Source: RAM1 sp040376925 (GTDB lineage Bacteria > Pseudomonadota > Gammaproteobacteria > Burkholderiales > Burkholderiaceae_C). Taken from it: 24,223 bases of DNA. The stretch covers positions 1-24,223 of the forward strand of contig JBEIPU010000051.1 of the NCBI GenBank assembly GCA_040376925.1, in the 5' to 3' direction. A model generated the notes under the pieces. The model was not told the origin of the DNA. It searched no databases and worked only from the letters and a program-made list of their open reading frames with translations. Below are positions 14,915 to 22,430 of this stretch, one piece after another. The position numbers were made by a program, and so were the translations under genes. The stretch's first letter is position 1. The number at the start of each line of letters is the position of its first letter.

Positions 14915-16156
14915 TCACGCATGAAGGACGGGACCGGCCAGCGGCATGGACTGCTCGATCAGGCCGGCGTGCAAGGCGGAACCCAGCGGGAGGATGTCGT
15001 CGTTGAAGTCGTAGCGGCTGTTGTGCAGGAAGCAGCTGCCCTCACCGCCCTGACCAATGCGCAGGTAAGCACCGGGCTTGACCTGCAGCATGAACGAAAA
15101 ATCCTCGGCGCCCATGCTGGGCTCCATGTCACGCACCACATGGTCCTCGCCCACCAGCGACTGCGCCACATCAGCGGCAAACATGGCTTCGCGCGATGAA
15201 TTGATGGTGGCCGGGTAAATGCGCTCGTACTTCACGCTGGCGGTGGCACCGAAAGCCAGTGCCACGGCGCTGCACAGCTCATGCAGGCGGCGCTCGATCA
15301 GGTCCTGCACTTCAGGGTTGAAAGTGCGCACGGTGCCCACCAGCGTGGCTTTGCCGGGTACCACGCTCATCGCGCCCAGGTCGCCCGCCTGCATGCCGCA
15401 CAGGCTGATGACGGCGCCTTCCACCGGACGCACATTGCGCGAGACGATGCTTTGCACTGCCGTGATGATGTGGCCGGCCACCAGCACAGGGTCCACCGTC
15501 AGGTAGGCGTGCGCGCCGTGGCCGCCCTTGCCGGTGATCTCGATGGTGATGCGGTCGGCCGCGGCCATCATGGCGCCAGGGTTCAGGCCCACAGTGCCAG
15601 GGCGCATGCCGGGCCAGTTGTGCATGGCGTACACCGCATTGACCGGGAAGCGCTCGAACAGGCCGTCCTCAATCATGGCCTTGGCGCCGGCAAAGCCTTC
15701 TTCGCCGGGCTGGAAGATCAGAACGGCCGTGCCGTCAAAGTTGCGGGTCTCGGCCAGGTAGCGCGCCGCGCCCACCAGCATGGTGACGTGGCCGTCGTGG
15801 CCGCAGCCGTGCATCATGCCGGGGCGTGAGGACTTCCATGCGAAGTCGTTGTGCTCGGTCATGGTCAGGGCGTCCATGTCGGCACGCAGGCCGGTCATGC
15901 GGCCGCTGCCGCTGTGGCGGCCCTTGATGACGGCCACCACGCCGGTTTTGCCGATGCCGTCGTGCACCTCGTCCACGCCGCACAGCTTGAGTGCTTCCTT
16001 GACGCGACCGGCGGTGTAGACCTCTTCAAAGCCCAGCTCGGGGTGGGCGTGCAGGTCGCGCCGCAACGCTGTCAGCTCGGGGTGGAACTGCGCGATGTGC
16101 GCGAACGCGCGCCCGTTGGCTTTCAGGCGCGCAGGCTGCGTGACGGGCGCCAGCAT
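14915..16156 (-). CDS. M20D amidohydrolase (hippurate hydrolase / N-acyl-amino-acid amidohydrolase type)
   Basis: A 413-residue cytoplasmic metallohydrolase with no signal peptide. It should cleave an amide bond in an N-acylated amino acid or a dipeptide. The motifs fit the M20D group: RRDLHAHPELGFEE at 32-45, RADMDAL at 91-97, HGCGHDGH at 116-123 (Cys118 and His120 as metal ligands), the Glu pair E152-E153 in PGEEGFAGA, His179 in MHNWPG, and a C-terminal ligand His378 in FLHNSRYDFND. Its ATG shares one base with the DppB-like stop (TGATG), so it is coupled to the transporter. The context suggests that it hydrolyses what the importer brings in. Hippurate, acetyl-amino acids or peptides are all possible. 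Confidence 0.93.
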   Translation of the reverse strand: MLAPVTQPARLKANGRAFAHIAQFHPELTALRRDLHAHPELGFEEVYTAGRVKEALKLCGVDEVHDGIGKTGVVAVIKGRHSGSGRMTGLRADMDALTMTEHNDFAWKSSRPGMMHGCGHDGHVTMLVGAARYLAETRNFDGTAVLIFQPGEEGFAGAKAMIEDGLFERFPVNAVYAMHNWPGMRPGTVGLNPGAMMAAADRITIEITGKGGHGAHAYLTVDPVLVAGHIITAVQSIVSRNVRPVEGAVISLCGMQAGDLGAMSVVPGKATLVGTVRTFNPEVQDLIERRLHELCSAVALAFGATASVKYERIYPATINSSREAMFAADVAQSLVGEDHVVRDMEPSMGAEDFSFMLQVKPGAYLRIGQGGEGSCFLHNSRYDFNDDILPLGSALHAGLIEQSMPLAGPVLHA

Positions 16157-17136
16157 CAGTGGCCCCCTGCCTTGCCTAGACGCAGGCGCGGGTCCACCGC
16201 AAAGTACAGCAGGTCAACGATCAGGTTGATCACCACGAAGATCAGAGCGATCAGGCACAGGTAGGCCGCCATCACCGGGATGTCGGCAAAGGTCACGGCC
16301 TGGATGAACAGCAGGCCCATGCCGGGCCACTGGAACACGGTCTCGGTGATGATGGCAAAGGCAATGAGGCCGCCCAGCTGCAGGCCGGTGATGGTCATGA
16401 CCGGCACCAGCGTGTTTTTCAGTGCGTGGCCGAAATGGATGGCACGGTTCGTCAGGCCGCGCGCGCGGGCGAACTTGATGTAGTCGGTGCGCAGCACTTC
16501 CAGCATTTCGGCGCGAACCAGCCGCATGATCAGCGTGAGTTGGAAGATCGCCAGCGTGATGGCCGGCAGCACGATGTGGTGCCAGCCCTTGGCCTTGAGC
16601 AGGCCGGTGCTCCACCAGCCGATCTGCATGGTTTCACCGCGGCCAAAGCTCGGGAACCAGCCCAGACCGACGGCAAACACCAGGATCAGCAGGATGCCGA
16701 TCAGGAAGGTGGGCAGCGAAACACCCAGCAGGGAAATCGTCATGAACACCTGGCTGAGGAAGCTGCCACGGCGCAGCGCCGAGTACACACCCATCGGAAT
16801 GCCGATCGCAAGCGCCATCAGGGCGGCAATCAGTGCCAGCTCCAGGGTCGCGGGGAAGCGCTCGGCAATCAGGCGCGACACTTTGGCGCCCTGGCGCAGG
16901 CTCAGGCCGAACTCGCCCTGCGCCGCGTTGACCAGGAAGTGCCAGAACTGCACAAAGAATGGCTTGTCCAGCCCCAGGTCGGCGCGAAGCTCGCGGATCT
17001 GCTCTGGCGTGGCGTCCTGACCCAGCAGGAAGACAACCGGGTCGCCCACGTACTGGAACAGCAGGAATGCAATGAAAGCGACCGTGACCATCACGATCAC
17101 GGCCTGTATGAGGCGGCGCAGGATAAAGGCGAACAT
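16156..17136 (-). CDS. Peptide/acyl-amino-acid ABC transporter permease, DppB-like
   Basis: A 326-residue inner-membrane permease. The N-terminal helix (FILRRLIQAVIVMVTVAFIA) and the periplasmic GDPVVFLLGQDATPEQIREL segment are typical of DppB/GsiC. The EAA loop reads DYIKFARARGLTNRAIHFGH followed by ALKNT, and the C terminus has the usual VDLLYFAVDPRLR. It is the first gene after the internal terminator and is coupled by one base to the amidohydrolase. The 133-bp gap upstream (17137-17269) holds that terminator and no other gene; I did not find a convincing separate promoter there. Confidence 0.95.
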   Translation of the reverse strand: MFAFILRRLIQAVIVMVTVAFIAFLLFQYVGDPVVFLLGQDATPEQIRELRADLGLDKPFFVQFWHFLVNAAQGEFGLSLRQGAKVSRLIAERFPATLELALIAALMALAIGIPMGVYSALRRGSFLSQVFMTISLLGVSLPTFLIGILLILVFAVGLGWFPSFGRGETMQIGWWSTGLLKAKGWHHIVLPAITLAIFQLTLIMRLVRAEMLEVLRTDYIKFARARGLTNRAIHFGHALKNTLVPVMTITGLQLGGLIAFAIITETVFQWPGMGLLFIQAVTFADIPVMAAYLCLIALIFVVINLIVDLLYFAVDPRLRLGKAGGH

Positions 17137-17230
17137 TCGGTTTACGCTGAAAGGATGACCGATGCTAGCAGCGCAAATGCCGTGCCAGCACAGGGATTTC
17201 CTTTAGGTTTAAAGGAACTAATGTGCCATG

Positions 17231-17254
17231 AAAAGGAAGGCCCGAAGGCCCTCC
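17231..17254 (-). terminator. Internal rho-independent terminator between binding protein 2 and the permease genes
   Basis: On the minus strand, GGAGGGCC-TTCG-GGCCTTCC is followed by TTTT. This is an 8-bp stem with one G-U pair, a stable UUCG tetraloop and a short U tract. It begins 15 bases after the stop of binding protein 2 and precedes the DppB-like gene by about 95 bases. It probably lets only part of the transcripts continue, giving excess binding protein. Confidence 0.8.
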
Positions 17255-17269
17255 CCAGCCGTGACCCGG

Positions 17270-18850
17270 TCAATTGACCTTGATCAGGCGCCAGTCAAGG
17301 CGGTTGTCAGCGCGGTGAACCACGTCCACGTTCTTCTTCAGCGCCCAGGGAATGATCTGGTTGTGAAGCGGAATGTGCGAGACGGTGTCGTTGCTCAGCT
17401 GCAGGCCTTCGGTCAGGAGGCGGTTGCGCACCGGCAGGTCGGTCTCGGTCTTGATGCGGTCAACCACGTAGTCCATGCGCTGGTTGCTGTAACGGCCCAC
17501 GTTGTAATTGCCGTCGCCGCCCGTGCCCACACTGCGCGTGAGCGACTGCAGGCTGTACAGCGCGTCAAACGTCGGCACGCCCCAGCCCAGCATGTAGATG
17601 CTGGCTTCATAGCGCTGGATCATCGGGAAGTACGTCACCAGCGGCATCGTGCGCAGCTTGGCCTTGACGCCCACCTTGGCCCACATGGCGGTCACGGCCT
17701 GGCAGATTTCCTCGTCGTTGATGTAGCGGTTGTTGGGGCAGGCAAAGTCCACTTCAAAGCCCTGGGGGTAACCCGCCTCGGCCAGCAGCTTCTTGGACGT
17801 TTCAGGGTTGTAGGGGAAGCGCTTGTGCACCGCCTCGGTCCAGCCGGCCACCTGCGGCGCCACCAGGGTGCCGGTGGGCTGGCTCAGCCCGCGCATGGTC
17901 ACGCGGTGCAGGCTGTCGCTGTCGATCGCCTGGTACAGCGCCATGCGGACCTTCACGTCCTTCAGCGGGTTCTTGCCCTTGATGTTGGAGCCGGGCAACT
18001 CGGTGCGGAACTGGTCCATGCCGAAGAAGATGGTGCGGTTTTCAACACCGTCGATCACCTTGAGGTTGGGGTTGGCACGCAGGCGGCCCAGGTCCTGGGG
18101 GCTCGGGTCCAGCACGAAGTCCACCTCGCCAGACAGCAGCGCGGCCACGCGCGTGGCTTCCGACTTGATGGGGGTGTAGATGATTTCGGTGACGTTGCTG
18201 TCAACCTTGCCCCAGTAATTGGGGTTGCGCACCATCACCAGCTTCTGGTCAGGCTGCCATTCCTTGACCATGAACTGGCCCGTGCCCATGGCATTGCGGT
18301 GCGCGAAGGTCTCGTCCTTGGTGCGGATGTCCTTGGGTTCGACCGACTTGTTCTTTTCGGCCCAGGCCTTGCTCATGATGCGAAGCTCGGTCAGCTGGTT
18401 CAGCAGCACCGGGTTCGGGCCCTTCATGATGAAGTCCACGGTGGAGTCGTTGACCTTGACCACGCGGTCGATGCCCTGGGTGTACACGGCGTAGTTGGAC
18501 GTTTTCGACATCGCGCGGGTGATGGAATACACCACGTCGTCGGCCGTGAAGGGCGTGCCGTCGCTGAACTTCACGCCTGTGCGCAGGTTGAAGCGCACCT
18601 GGGTGGGCGACATTTCACGCCACGACGTGGCCAGCTGGGCCTCGGGCTTGAAGGTCTGGCTGTTGTAGTACACCAGCGCGTCATACACCGCCGCGTGCAC
18701 GCCGTTGCCCAGTGCGTTGTTTTGTGAATGGATGTCCAGCGTGGGGATGTCGCTGGCACTGGACCATTTGAATGGCTTGGCTTGCACGGCCGGAGCGGCC
18801 GCGATGGCGGCCATGGCGGCGGCGGAGATCAGAGCAAATTTGAGCTTCAT
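17270..18850 (-). CDS. Periplasmic binding protein of family 5 (DppA-like), binding protein 2
   Basis: A 526-residue exported receptor of the SBP_bac_5 class. The ATG at 18850 follows an AGAGGG SD, and a Sec signal peptide ends at about residue 24 (APAVQA-KPF). Family blocks include DIPTLDIHSQNN, SDGTPFTADDVVYSITRAM, NYWGKVDSNVTEIIYTPI, ATRVAALLSGEVDFVLDPSP, KKLLAEAGYPQGFEV and IPLHNQIIPWAL. It is a paralogue of the protein at 13279-14862. As the first gene of the cluster, with its own recognisable promoter and a terminator behind it, it is likely made in larger amounts than the permease. Ligand not determinable here; peptides or N-acyl amino acids are likely given the neighbouring amidohydrolase. 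Confidence 0.93.
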   Translation of the reverse strand: MKLKFALISAAAMAAIAAAPAVQAKPFKWSSASDIPTLDIHSQNNALGNGVHAAVYDALVYYNSQTFKPEAQLATSWREMSPTQVRFNLRTGVKFSDGTPFTADDVVYSITRAMSKTSNYAVYTQGIDRVVKVNDSTVDFIMKGPNPVLLNQLTELRIMSKAWAEKNKSVEPKDIRTKDETFAHRNAMGTGQFMVKEWQPDQKLVMVRNPNYWGKVDSNVTEIIYTPIKSEATRVAALLSGEVDFVLDPSPQDLGRLRANPNLKVIDGVENRTIFFGMDQFRTELPGSNIKGKNPLKDVKVRMALYQAIDSDSLHRVTMRGLSQPTGTLVAPQVAGWTEAVHKRFPYNPETSKKLLAEAGYPQGFEVDFACPNNRYINDEEICQAVTAMWAKVGVKAKLRTMPLVTYFPMIQRYEASIYMLGWGVPTFDALYSLQSLTRSVGTGGDGNYNVGRYSNQRMDYVVDRIKTETDLPVRNRLLTEGLQLSNDTVSHIPLHNQIIPWALKKNVDVVHRADNRLDWRLIKVN

Positions 18851-18871
18851 GGAACCCTCTTGAATTGGAAA

Positions 18872-18908
18872 GAGGCAGACTATGCAGCATGCGTGCCTGC
18901 TCCGTCAA
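18872..18908 (-). promoter_or_regulatory. Sigma70-type promoter for the peptide-transporter cluster
   Basis: On the minus strand, TTGACG (18903-18908) and CATAGT (18879-18884) are separated by 18 bp. They match the consensus in 5/6 and 4/6 positions. The predicted start near 18872 leaves a leader of about 22 bases that contains the SD of binding protein 2. Position and spacing fit well; activity is inferred. Confidence 0.55.
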
Positions 18909-18958
18909 AAGGGGTTTCCCGCAAGCCCTGTTGCGCCCGCGACAGGGGAGCCCGTCCC

Positions 18959-19723
18959 TCAGTGCGCGCTGAGACCTTGCCTTGCCGCGGGCAACTGCAC
19001 CGGCCCGTACCAGGCCCGGGCGGAAGATCGGGTGTTGTCGCTGTCGGTCATGATGCCAATACCCACCAGCGCACCGGGGGCTTCACCAAAAGCTTTTTCG
19101 TAGTCAGCCCGGATGTTGCGCTCGTAGTCCAGCCATTGGTTCAGCTTGCCCTGCCCGGACTCCACCACCAGCTTGCGGATGCGGTCGGTGCGCGGGTTGA
19201 CGATGACGCTGCCCGGCGCACGCTGATTGCACCACACGTACATCAGCGTGGCATAGGGCAGTTCCTCGCCCGTCAGGGCCAGCGCCAGCTCCGACAGCGC
19301 CGCATTGCGCGCCGACAGGCGGGATCGGTCACCCTCGAAGGCCAGCACAATCCGCACGGGCGAATCATCGGCCTCGCGCAGGGCCATGTCGGCCTGCGTG
19401 ATCAGTTCGGGCACCTTCCAGGAAAACCGCACGCTGCCCAGCTCGGCAGGCTCCACGCGCACCTGCTTGCGCACCATGCTGGCAGAAGCCAGAGACGTGA
19501 CGGCCATGGCATCACGCCCGTCCTTGCGGGTGTAGGCGAACTGCGAACTGGCCTTGCCGGGCAGCGCATAGTGGCGCCATTGCCCGTCTTGCAGCGATGA
19601 CTGCAGCGCCCAGGGTGTCGCCGCCAGATCCGTCGCTGGCGCACGCCCGGCAACGGTGGTGCAACCCGCCAGCACGGCCAGCCCCCACACGGCGCAAAAC
19701 ACCCCAAAACGACGGTAATCCAC
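18959..19723 (-). CDS. DUF3047 family lipoprotein
   Basis: A 254-residue protein with a type II signal peptide. The hydrophobic stretch ends in LAGC, with the lipidated Cys at residue 21. The body matches the DUF3047 pattern: SVRFSWKVPE, ELPYATLMYVWCN, then KLVVESGQGKLNQWLDYERN, then DYEKAFGEAPGALVGIGIMT, and finally DSDNT with AWYGPVQL. The role of DUF3047 is unknown; a lipoprotein in the periplasm or outer membrane is likely. The best start is a GTG at 19723, which gives a proper signal peptide, but its SD (CGGGG) is weak. It lies downstream of porin 2 on the same strand but is separated by a strong terminator, so it is probably transcribed independently. The gap 18851-18958 holds the promoter of the peptide-transporter cluster. 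Confidence 0.88.
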   Translation of the reverse strand: MDYRRFGVFCAVWGLAVLAGCTTVAGRAPATDLAATPWALQSSLQDGQWRHYALPGKASSQFAYTRKDGRDAMAVTSLASASMVRKQVRVEPAELGSVRFSWKVPELITQADMALREADDSPVRIVLAFEGDRSRLSARNAALSELALALTGEELPYATLMYVWCNQRAPGSVIVNPRTDRIRKLVVESGQGKLNQWLDYERNIRADYEKAFGEAPGALVGIGIMTDSDNTRSSARAWYGPVQLPAARQGLSAH

Positions 19724-19767
19724 GTCTGCAAGCCCCGGGTTTTTTTAAAAGTACGTTCTCAAAAAAG

Positions 19768-19791
19768 AAAAGCCGCCCGAAGGCGGCTTTT
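19768..19791 (-). terminator. Strong rho-independent terminator of porin 2
   Basis: AAAAGCCGCC-CGAA-GGCGGCTTTT is a 10-bp perfect stem (six G/C pairs plus four A/T pairs). On the minus strand it has a UUCG loop and a U-rich tail (TTTTCTTTTTT). It stands 40 bases beyond the porin 2 stop. The symmetry means that it could also work on the plus strand. Confidence 0.92.
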
Positions 19792-19831
19792 CCAGTCTGA
19801 TTGCAAAGCTGGCACAAGGCCAGCGAAGCAA

Positions 19832-20911
19832 TTAGAAGCTGTGGCGAACGCCGAAGTCGTAACCGGTCGACTTGGCGTTGGCGGCGGTCACGGCGCCGTT
19901 CAGGGCTTGGGCTGCGCCACCGCTGTTGCTCGTGCGAGCGAACGTGGTGTACAGAGCCGTACGCTTGGACAGGTTGTGCACGTAGCCGATGGCGTACTTG
20001 TTGGTACGGGCGCTCACAGCAGCGTTGTTCTTGCTGCGCGAGTAAGCCAGACGGATTTCGCCAGCGCCCATGGGGATCAGGCCGCCGATCAGGTAGCCGG
20101 TTTGGGTCACGTTGGCCGGGGCCGACACGCGGTCACGGTTGTAGTGAGCCATGACCTTGGCCACGCCGAAGTCATACTGGCCGCCGATGTTGGTGGTCTT
20201 GATGTCGCCGGTGGCGTAGTTGGTGCTGGAGAAAGCCAGAGCAACGTTGACCGGGCCAGCAGCGTAGCCCAGACGCAGGCCAGCGCCCTTGCCGTCGTCT
20301 TCCGTGGCAGCGCCGGTCTGGTTGTTTTCGCCCAGGTAGTACTGGATCTGGCCGTAGAAGCCGCCCAGGTTACGCGGCAGGAAGTAGCCCATGCTGTTGG
20401 AAGCGCGGACGGTGACGGGGCCGCCGAGGCTGGAGTTCAGGGTCTGGGTGGTGCCCACGCCGTTCGTGCCGAACGGATCGAACACGGTCAGGTTCCAGAA
20501 TTGCGGGCTGTAGTCACGGCCCAGACGGATTTCGCCGAAACCACCAGCCAGGCTGACGGTCGAACGACGGTTGAAGGTCAGGCCTTGACCGCCACCGATG
20601 CCAGCCACGGCGCCGCCGGTAGCTTGGTTGTTGGTGTTGGTAGCAGCGCCACGGCCGTCGTCGTTGGTCACGCCGGCTTCCAGCCAGAACGAGGCGGACA
20701 GGCCACCACCCAGGTCTTCCGTACCACGGAAGCCCAGACGGCTGGAGTTGTAGCCGGAGTTGGTCAGCTGGGTCTTGTCGGAAGAACCAGCGCCGCTGCC
20801 GTTGCCAACAGCCAAGGTGGCGTCAACGATACCGAACAGGGTGACGGAAGATTGGGCAGAAGCCACGCCAGCGGTCGCGAGCACGGCCAGAGCAATCAGG
20901 GACTTTTTCAT
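19832..20911 (-). CDS. Major outer-membrane porin, Omp32-like (porin 2)
   Basis: A 359-residue beta-barrel porin for general solute diffusion. The ATG at 20911 (MKKSLIALAVLATAGVASAQ) follows GGAG and is a textbook Sec signal peptide; a longer TTG start would add five residues and destroy it. The mature protein begins SSVTLFGIVDATLAVGNG, close to Omp32 of Delftia as I recall it. Further blocks include SSRLGFRGTEDLGGGL, NRRSTVSLAG, EIRLGRDYSPQFWN, YVHNLSKRTALYTTF and the terminal VRHSF. It uses CGT and GGT codons more than porin 1 does, which together with the strong terminator suggests high expression. It is the same length as porin 1 and clearly paralogous. Its leader region (20912-21200) holds palindromes described separately. 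Confidence 0.95.
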   Translation of the reverse strand: MKKSLIALAVLATAGVASAQSSVTLFGIVDATLAVGNGSGAGSSDKTQLTNSGYNSSRLGFRGTEDLGGGLSASFWLEAGVTNDDGRGAATNTNNQATGGAVAGIGGGQGLTFNRRSTVSLAGGFGEIRLGRDYSPQFWNLTVFDPFGTNGVGTTQTLNSSLGGPVTVRASNSMGYFLPRNLGGFYGQIQYYLGENNQTGAATEDDGKGAGLRLGYAAGPVNVALAFSSTNYATGDIKTTNIGGQYDFGVAKVMAHYNRDRVSAPANVTQTGYLIGGLIPMGAGEIRLAYSRSKNNAAVSARTNKYAIGYVHNLSKRTALYTTFARTSNSGGAAQALNGAVTAANAKSTGYDFGVRHSF

Positions 20912-21084
20912 TGCAAGTTTCTCCAAGGTTAAACATAGGGCTCCGGTTCGACGGGTTCACTTGAATGCGGGCACACAATGTGCTCCCACCGGATCCCCGG
21001 GCCAACCTCCTTTTGGGAAGTTGGATGTATTGCAACAGAGCGGGCTTTCTTTCGCAAAGCATTTAGCCTTGCGCGCCCTGTTTC

Positions 21085-21100
21085 GTTGCACCCCTGCAAC
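21085..21100. promoter_or_regulatory. Palindrome GTTGCA-N4-TGCAAC
   Basis: A perfect 6-4-6 inverted repeat (GTTGCA, CCCC, TGCAAC), placed upstream of the possible porin 2 promoter. It could be an operator for porin 2 or coq7. No known regulator is assigned. Confidence 0.4.
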
Positions 21101-21125
21101 ATCGCTCGCACCGCACGTTGACCTT

Positions 21126-21140
21126 GCGCAACAGTTGCGC
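21126..21140. promoter_or_regulatory. Palindrome GCGCAA-N3-TTGCGC
   Basis: A perfect 6-3-6 inverted repeat (GCGCAA, CAG, TTGCGC), 75 bases before the coq7 ATG. It shares GCAAC and GTTGC half-sites with the palindrome 26 bases to the left, but in the opposite order. A regulator is not identifiable. Confidence 0.4.
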
Positions 21141-21214
21141 GTTGAGTCATTTTGCGTTACGCCTGCTTGACCCCAGGCCGGCAGCAGGCACGCCCCCGGG
21201 GTTAAGCTGCGTCC

Positions 21215-21832
21215 ATGGACAGAATCCTCACTGTGGCCGATGCCGCCCTGCGTACGCTTTTTGCGCCGACCCGCGCCAGCAGGCCGTGCCCGGTTGTACC
21301 CGCCGACGAAACGCGGCTGGAGCCGGCCGAACGCGAACTTTCAGCCTCGTTGATGCGGGTCAACCATGTGGGCGAGGTGTGTGCACAAGCGCTCTACACT
21401 GCGCAAGCGGCAGCCACGTCCAACCCGAAGCTGCGCGGCCATTTCCTGCAGGCCGCACGCGAAGAAGCCGACCACCTCGCCTGGACGCGGTCCCGGCTGG
21501 ACGAACTGGGCGCCCGGCCTTCGCTGCTCAATCCGCTCTGGTATGCCGGCGCGTTCGGCCTGGGGCTGCTGGCAGGCCGGCTGGGGGACGCGGTGAGCCT
21601 CGGGTTCGTCGTGGAGACTGAAAAGCAGGTCGAGGCGCACCTGCAAGGTCATCTGGAGCGATTGCCCGCCCAGGATCATGCGTCGCGCGCCATTGTGGTG
21701 CAGATGAAGGATGAGGAAGCCGAGCACGCCAGCCAAGCCCGGACCGCCGGTGCGGTAGAGCTGCCCGCACCGGTCAAGGCCCTCATGGCCGGTGCGGCCC
21801 GTGTCATGACGACCACGGCTCACTACATCTGA
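21215..21832 (+). CDS. coq7: 2-polyprenyl-3-methyl-6-methoxy-1,4-benzoquinone (demethoxyubiquinone) hydroxylase
   Basis: A 205-residue membrane-associated di-iron monooxygenase that performs the C6 (penultimate) hydroxylation in ubiquinone synthesis. The ferritin-like ligand set is intact: Glu54 in MRVNHVGE, Glu84-x-x-His87 in REEADH, Glu134 or Glu136 in VETEKQVEAHL, and Glu168-x-x-His171 in KDEEAEH. The length is typical of the bacterial enzyme, and the ATG at 21215 opens MDRILTVADAALRTLF. It converges with the OsmC-family gene 24 bases away, where I see only a loopless 12-bp palindrome (21838-21849) and no real terminator. Bacteria using Coq7 rather than UbiF at this step include many beta- and alphaproteobacteria. 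Confidence 0.95.
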   Translation: MDRILTVADAALRTLFAPTRASRPCPVVPADETRLEPAERELSASLMRVNHVGEVCAQALYTAQAAATSNPKLRGHFLQAAREEADHLAWTRSRLDELGARPSLLNPLWYAGAFGLGLLAGRLGDAVSLGFVVETEKQVEAHLQGHLERLPAQDHASRAIVVQMKDEEAEHASQARTAGAVELPAPVKALMAGAARVMTTTAHYI

Positions 21833-21856
21833 GCCTGGCAGCCGGCTGCGCTGCGC

Positions 21857-22309
21857 TCAAGCCTCGGCGAGTTCGAAGCTCGTCGTGATGTCCGCCGTCT
21901 TGCCCAGCATGATGCTGGCCGAGCAGTACTTCTCGTGGCTCATGGCGATGGCGCGCTCGACAGCAGCAGCCGGGATGCCCTTGCCCGTCACGGTGAAATG
22001 CATGTGGATTTTGGTGAACACCTTCGGGTCGGTGTCGGCGCGCTCGGACGTGAGCTTGACCGAGCAGCCCTGCACGTCGTGCCGGCCGCGCTTGAGGATC
22101 AGCACCACGTCATAGGCCGTGCAGCCGCCGGTGCCGGCCAGCACGGTTTCCATGGGCCGGGGCGCCAGGTTCTGCCCGCCATTGGCAGGTTTTGCGGCGT
22201 CCGGGGCACCGTCCATCATCAACGTGTGGCCGCTGCCGGTTTCCGCCAGGAACCCCATGCCCGAGCGTGCGCCCGTAGCGCCTGTCCAGCTCACCGTGCA
22301 TTCCATCAT
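21857..22309 (-). CDS. OsmC-family protein (YhfA-like)
   Basis: A 150-residue cytoplasmic protein of the OsmC/Ohr superfamily, some members of which reduce organic or fatty-acid hydroperoxides through a two-cysteine mechanism. The two conserved cysteines are present: Cys63 in GTGGCTAYDV and Cys129 in SHEKYCSAS. The SxxLNPxE-type segment reads NLAPRPMETVLAG here. The start has two adjacent ATGs (22309 and 22306); a third ATG at 22314 is out of frame and meets a stop at once. AAAGG supplies the SD. The spacing and sequence around the cysteines look more like YhfA than Ohr. A palindrome 30 bases upstream may control it. Substrate unknown. Confidence 0.9.
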   Translation of the reverse strand: MMECTVSWTGATGARSGMGFLAETGSGHTLMMDGAPDAAKPANGGQNLAPRPMETVLAGTGGCTAYDVVLILKRGRHDVQGCSVKLTSERADTDPKVFTKIHMHFTVTGKGIPAAAVERAIAMSHEKYCSASIMLGKTADITTSFELAEA

Positions 22310-22338
22310 TTCATCGTACCTTTATCAAACCCGCTTGC

Positions 22339-22354
22339 GCTGAATAAATTCAGC
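22339..22354. promoter_or_regulatory. 16-bp palindrome upstream of the OsmC-family gene
   Basis: GCTGAAT-AA-ATTCAGC is a perfect 7-2-7 inverted repeat, 30 bases before the OsmC-family ATG and 43 bases before the proposed -35 box of the divergent RNA. The shape suits a dimeric regulator. I do not recognise it as a known operator. Confidence 0.45.
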
Positions 22355-22396
22355 TAATAGTGCCGACTTTGTCTCAATGTGAAACCCGCAACCATG

Positions 22397-22424
22397 TTGC
22401 GTCGCAGCAAACCGTGGCTATACT
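22397..22424 (+). promoter_or_regulatory. Promoter for the sRNA/ilvA leader
   Basis: TATACT (22419-22424) matches the -10 consensus in 5/6 positions. TTGCGT (22397-22402), 16 bases upstream, is a poor -35 box. The predicted start is near 22431. The strong -10 and the terminator about 90 bases later argue for a short transcript. Confidence 0.55.
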
Positions 22425-22430
22425 GACCTC

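Larger units (their letters stand above)
20912..21214. other. Divergent intergenic region between porin 2 and coq7
   Basis: About 300 bases without a gene. On the minus strand a possible porin promoter is TTGCGA, 17 bases, then TGCAAT near 21030-21060, followed by a long leader. A CCAAC/GTTGG hairpin (21002-21024) falls in that leader. Two perfect palindromes with GTTGC/GCAAC half-sites lie between the two genes. I could not identify a firm coq7 promoter. Confidence 0.5.

Noticed and set aside
17228..18727. 499-codon plus-strand open frame antisense to binding protein 2
   Set aside because: Antisense shadow; it starts inside the internal terminator and shows no recognisable motif.
21838..21849. 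GCAGCCGGCTGC palindrome as a bidirectional terminator between coq7 and the OsmC-family gene
   Set aside because: No room for a loop without shortening the stem to four pairs, and no T tract on either side.
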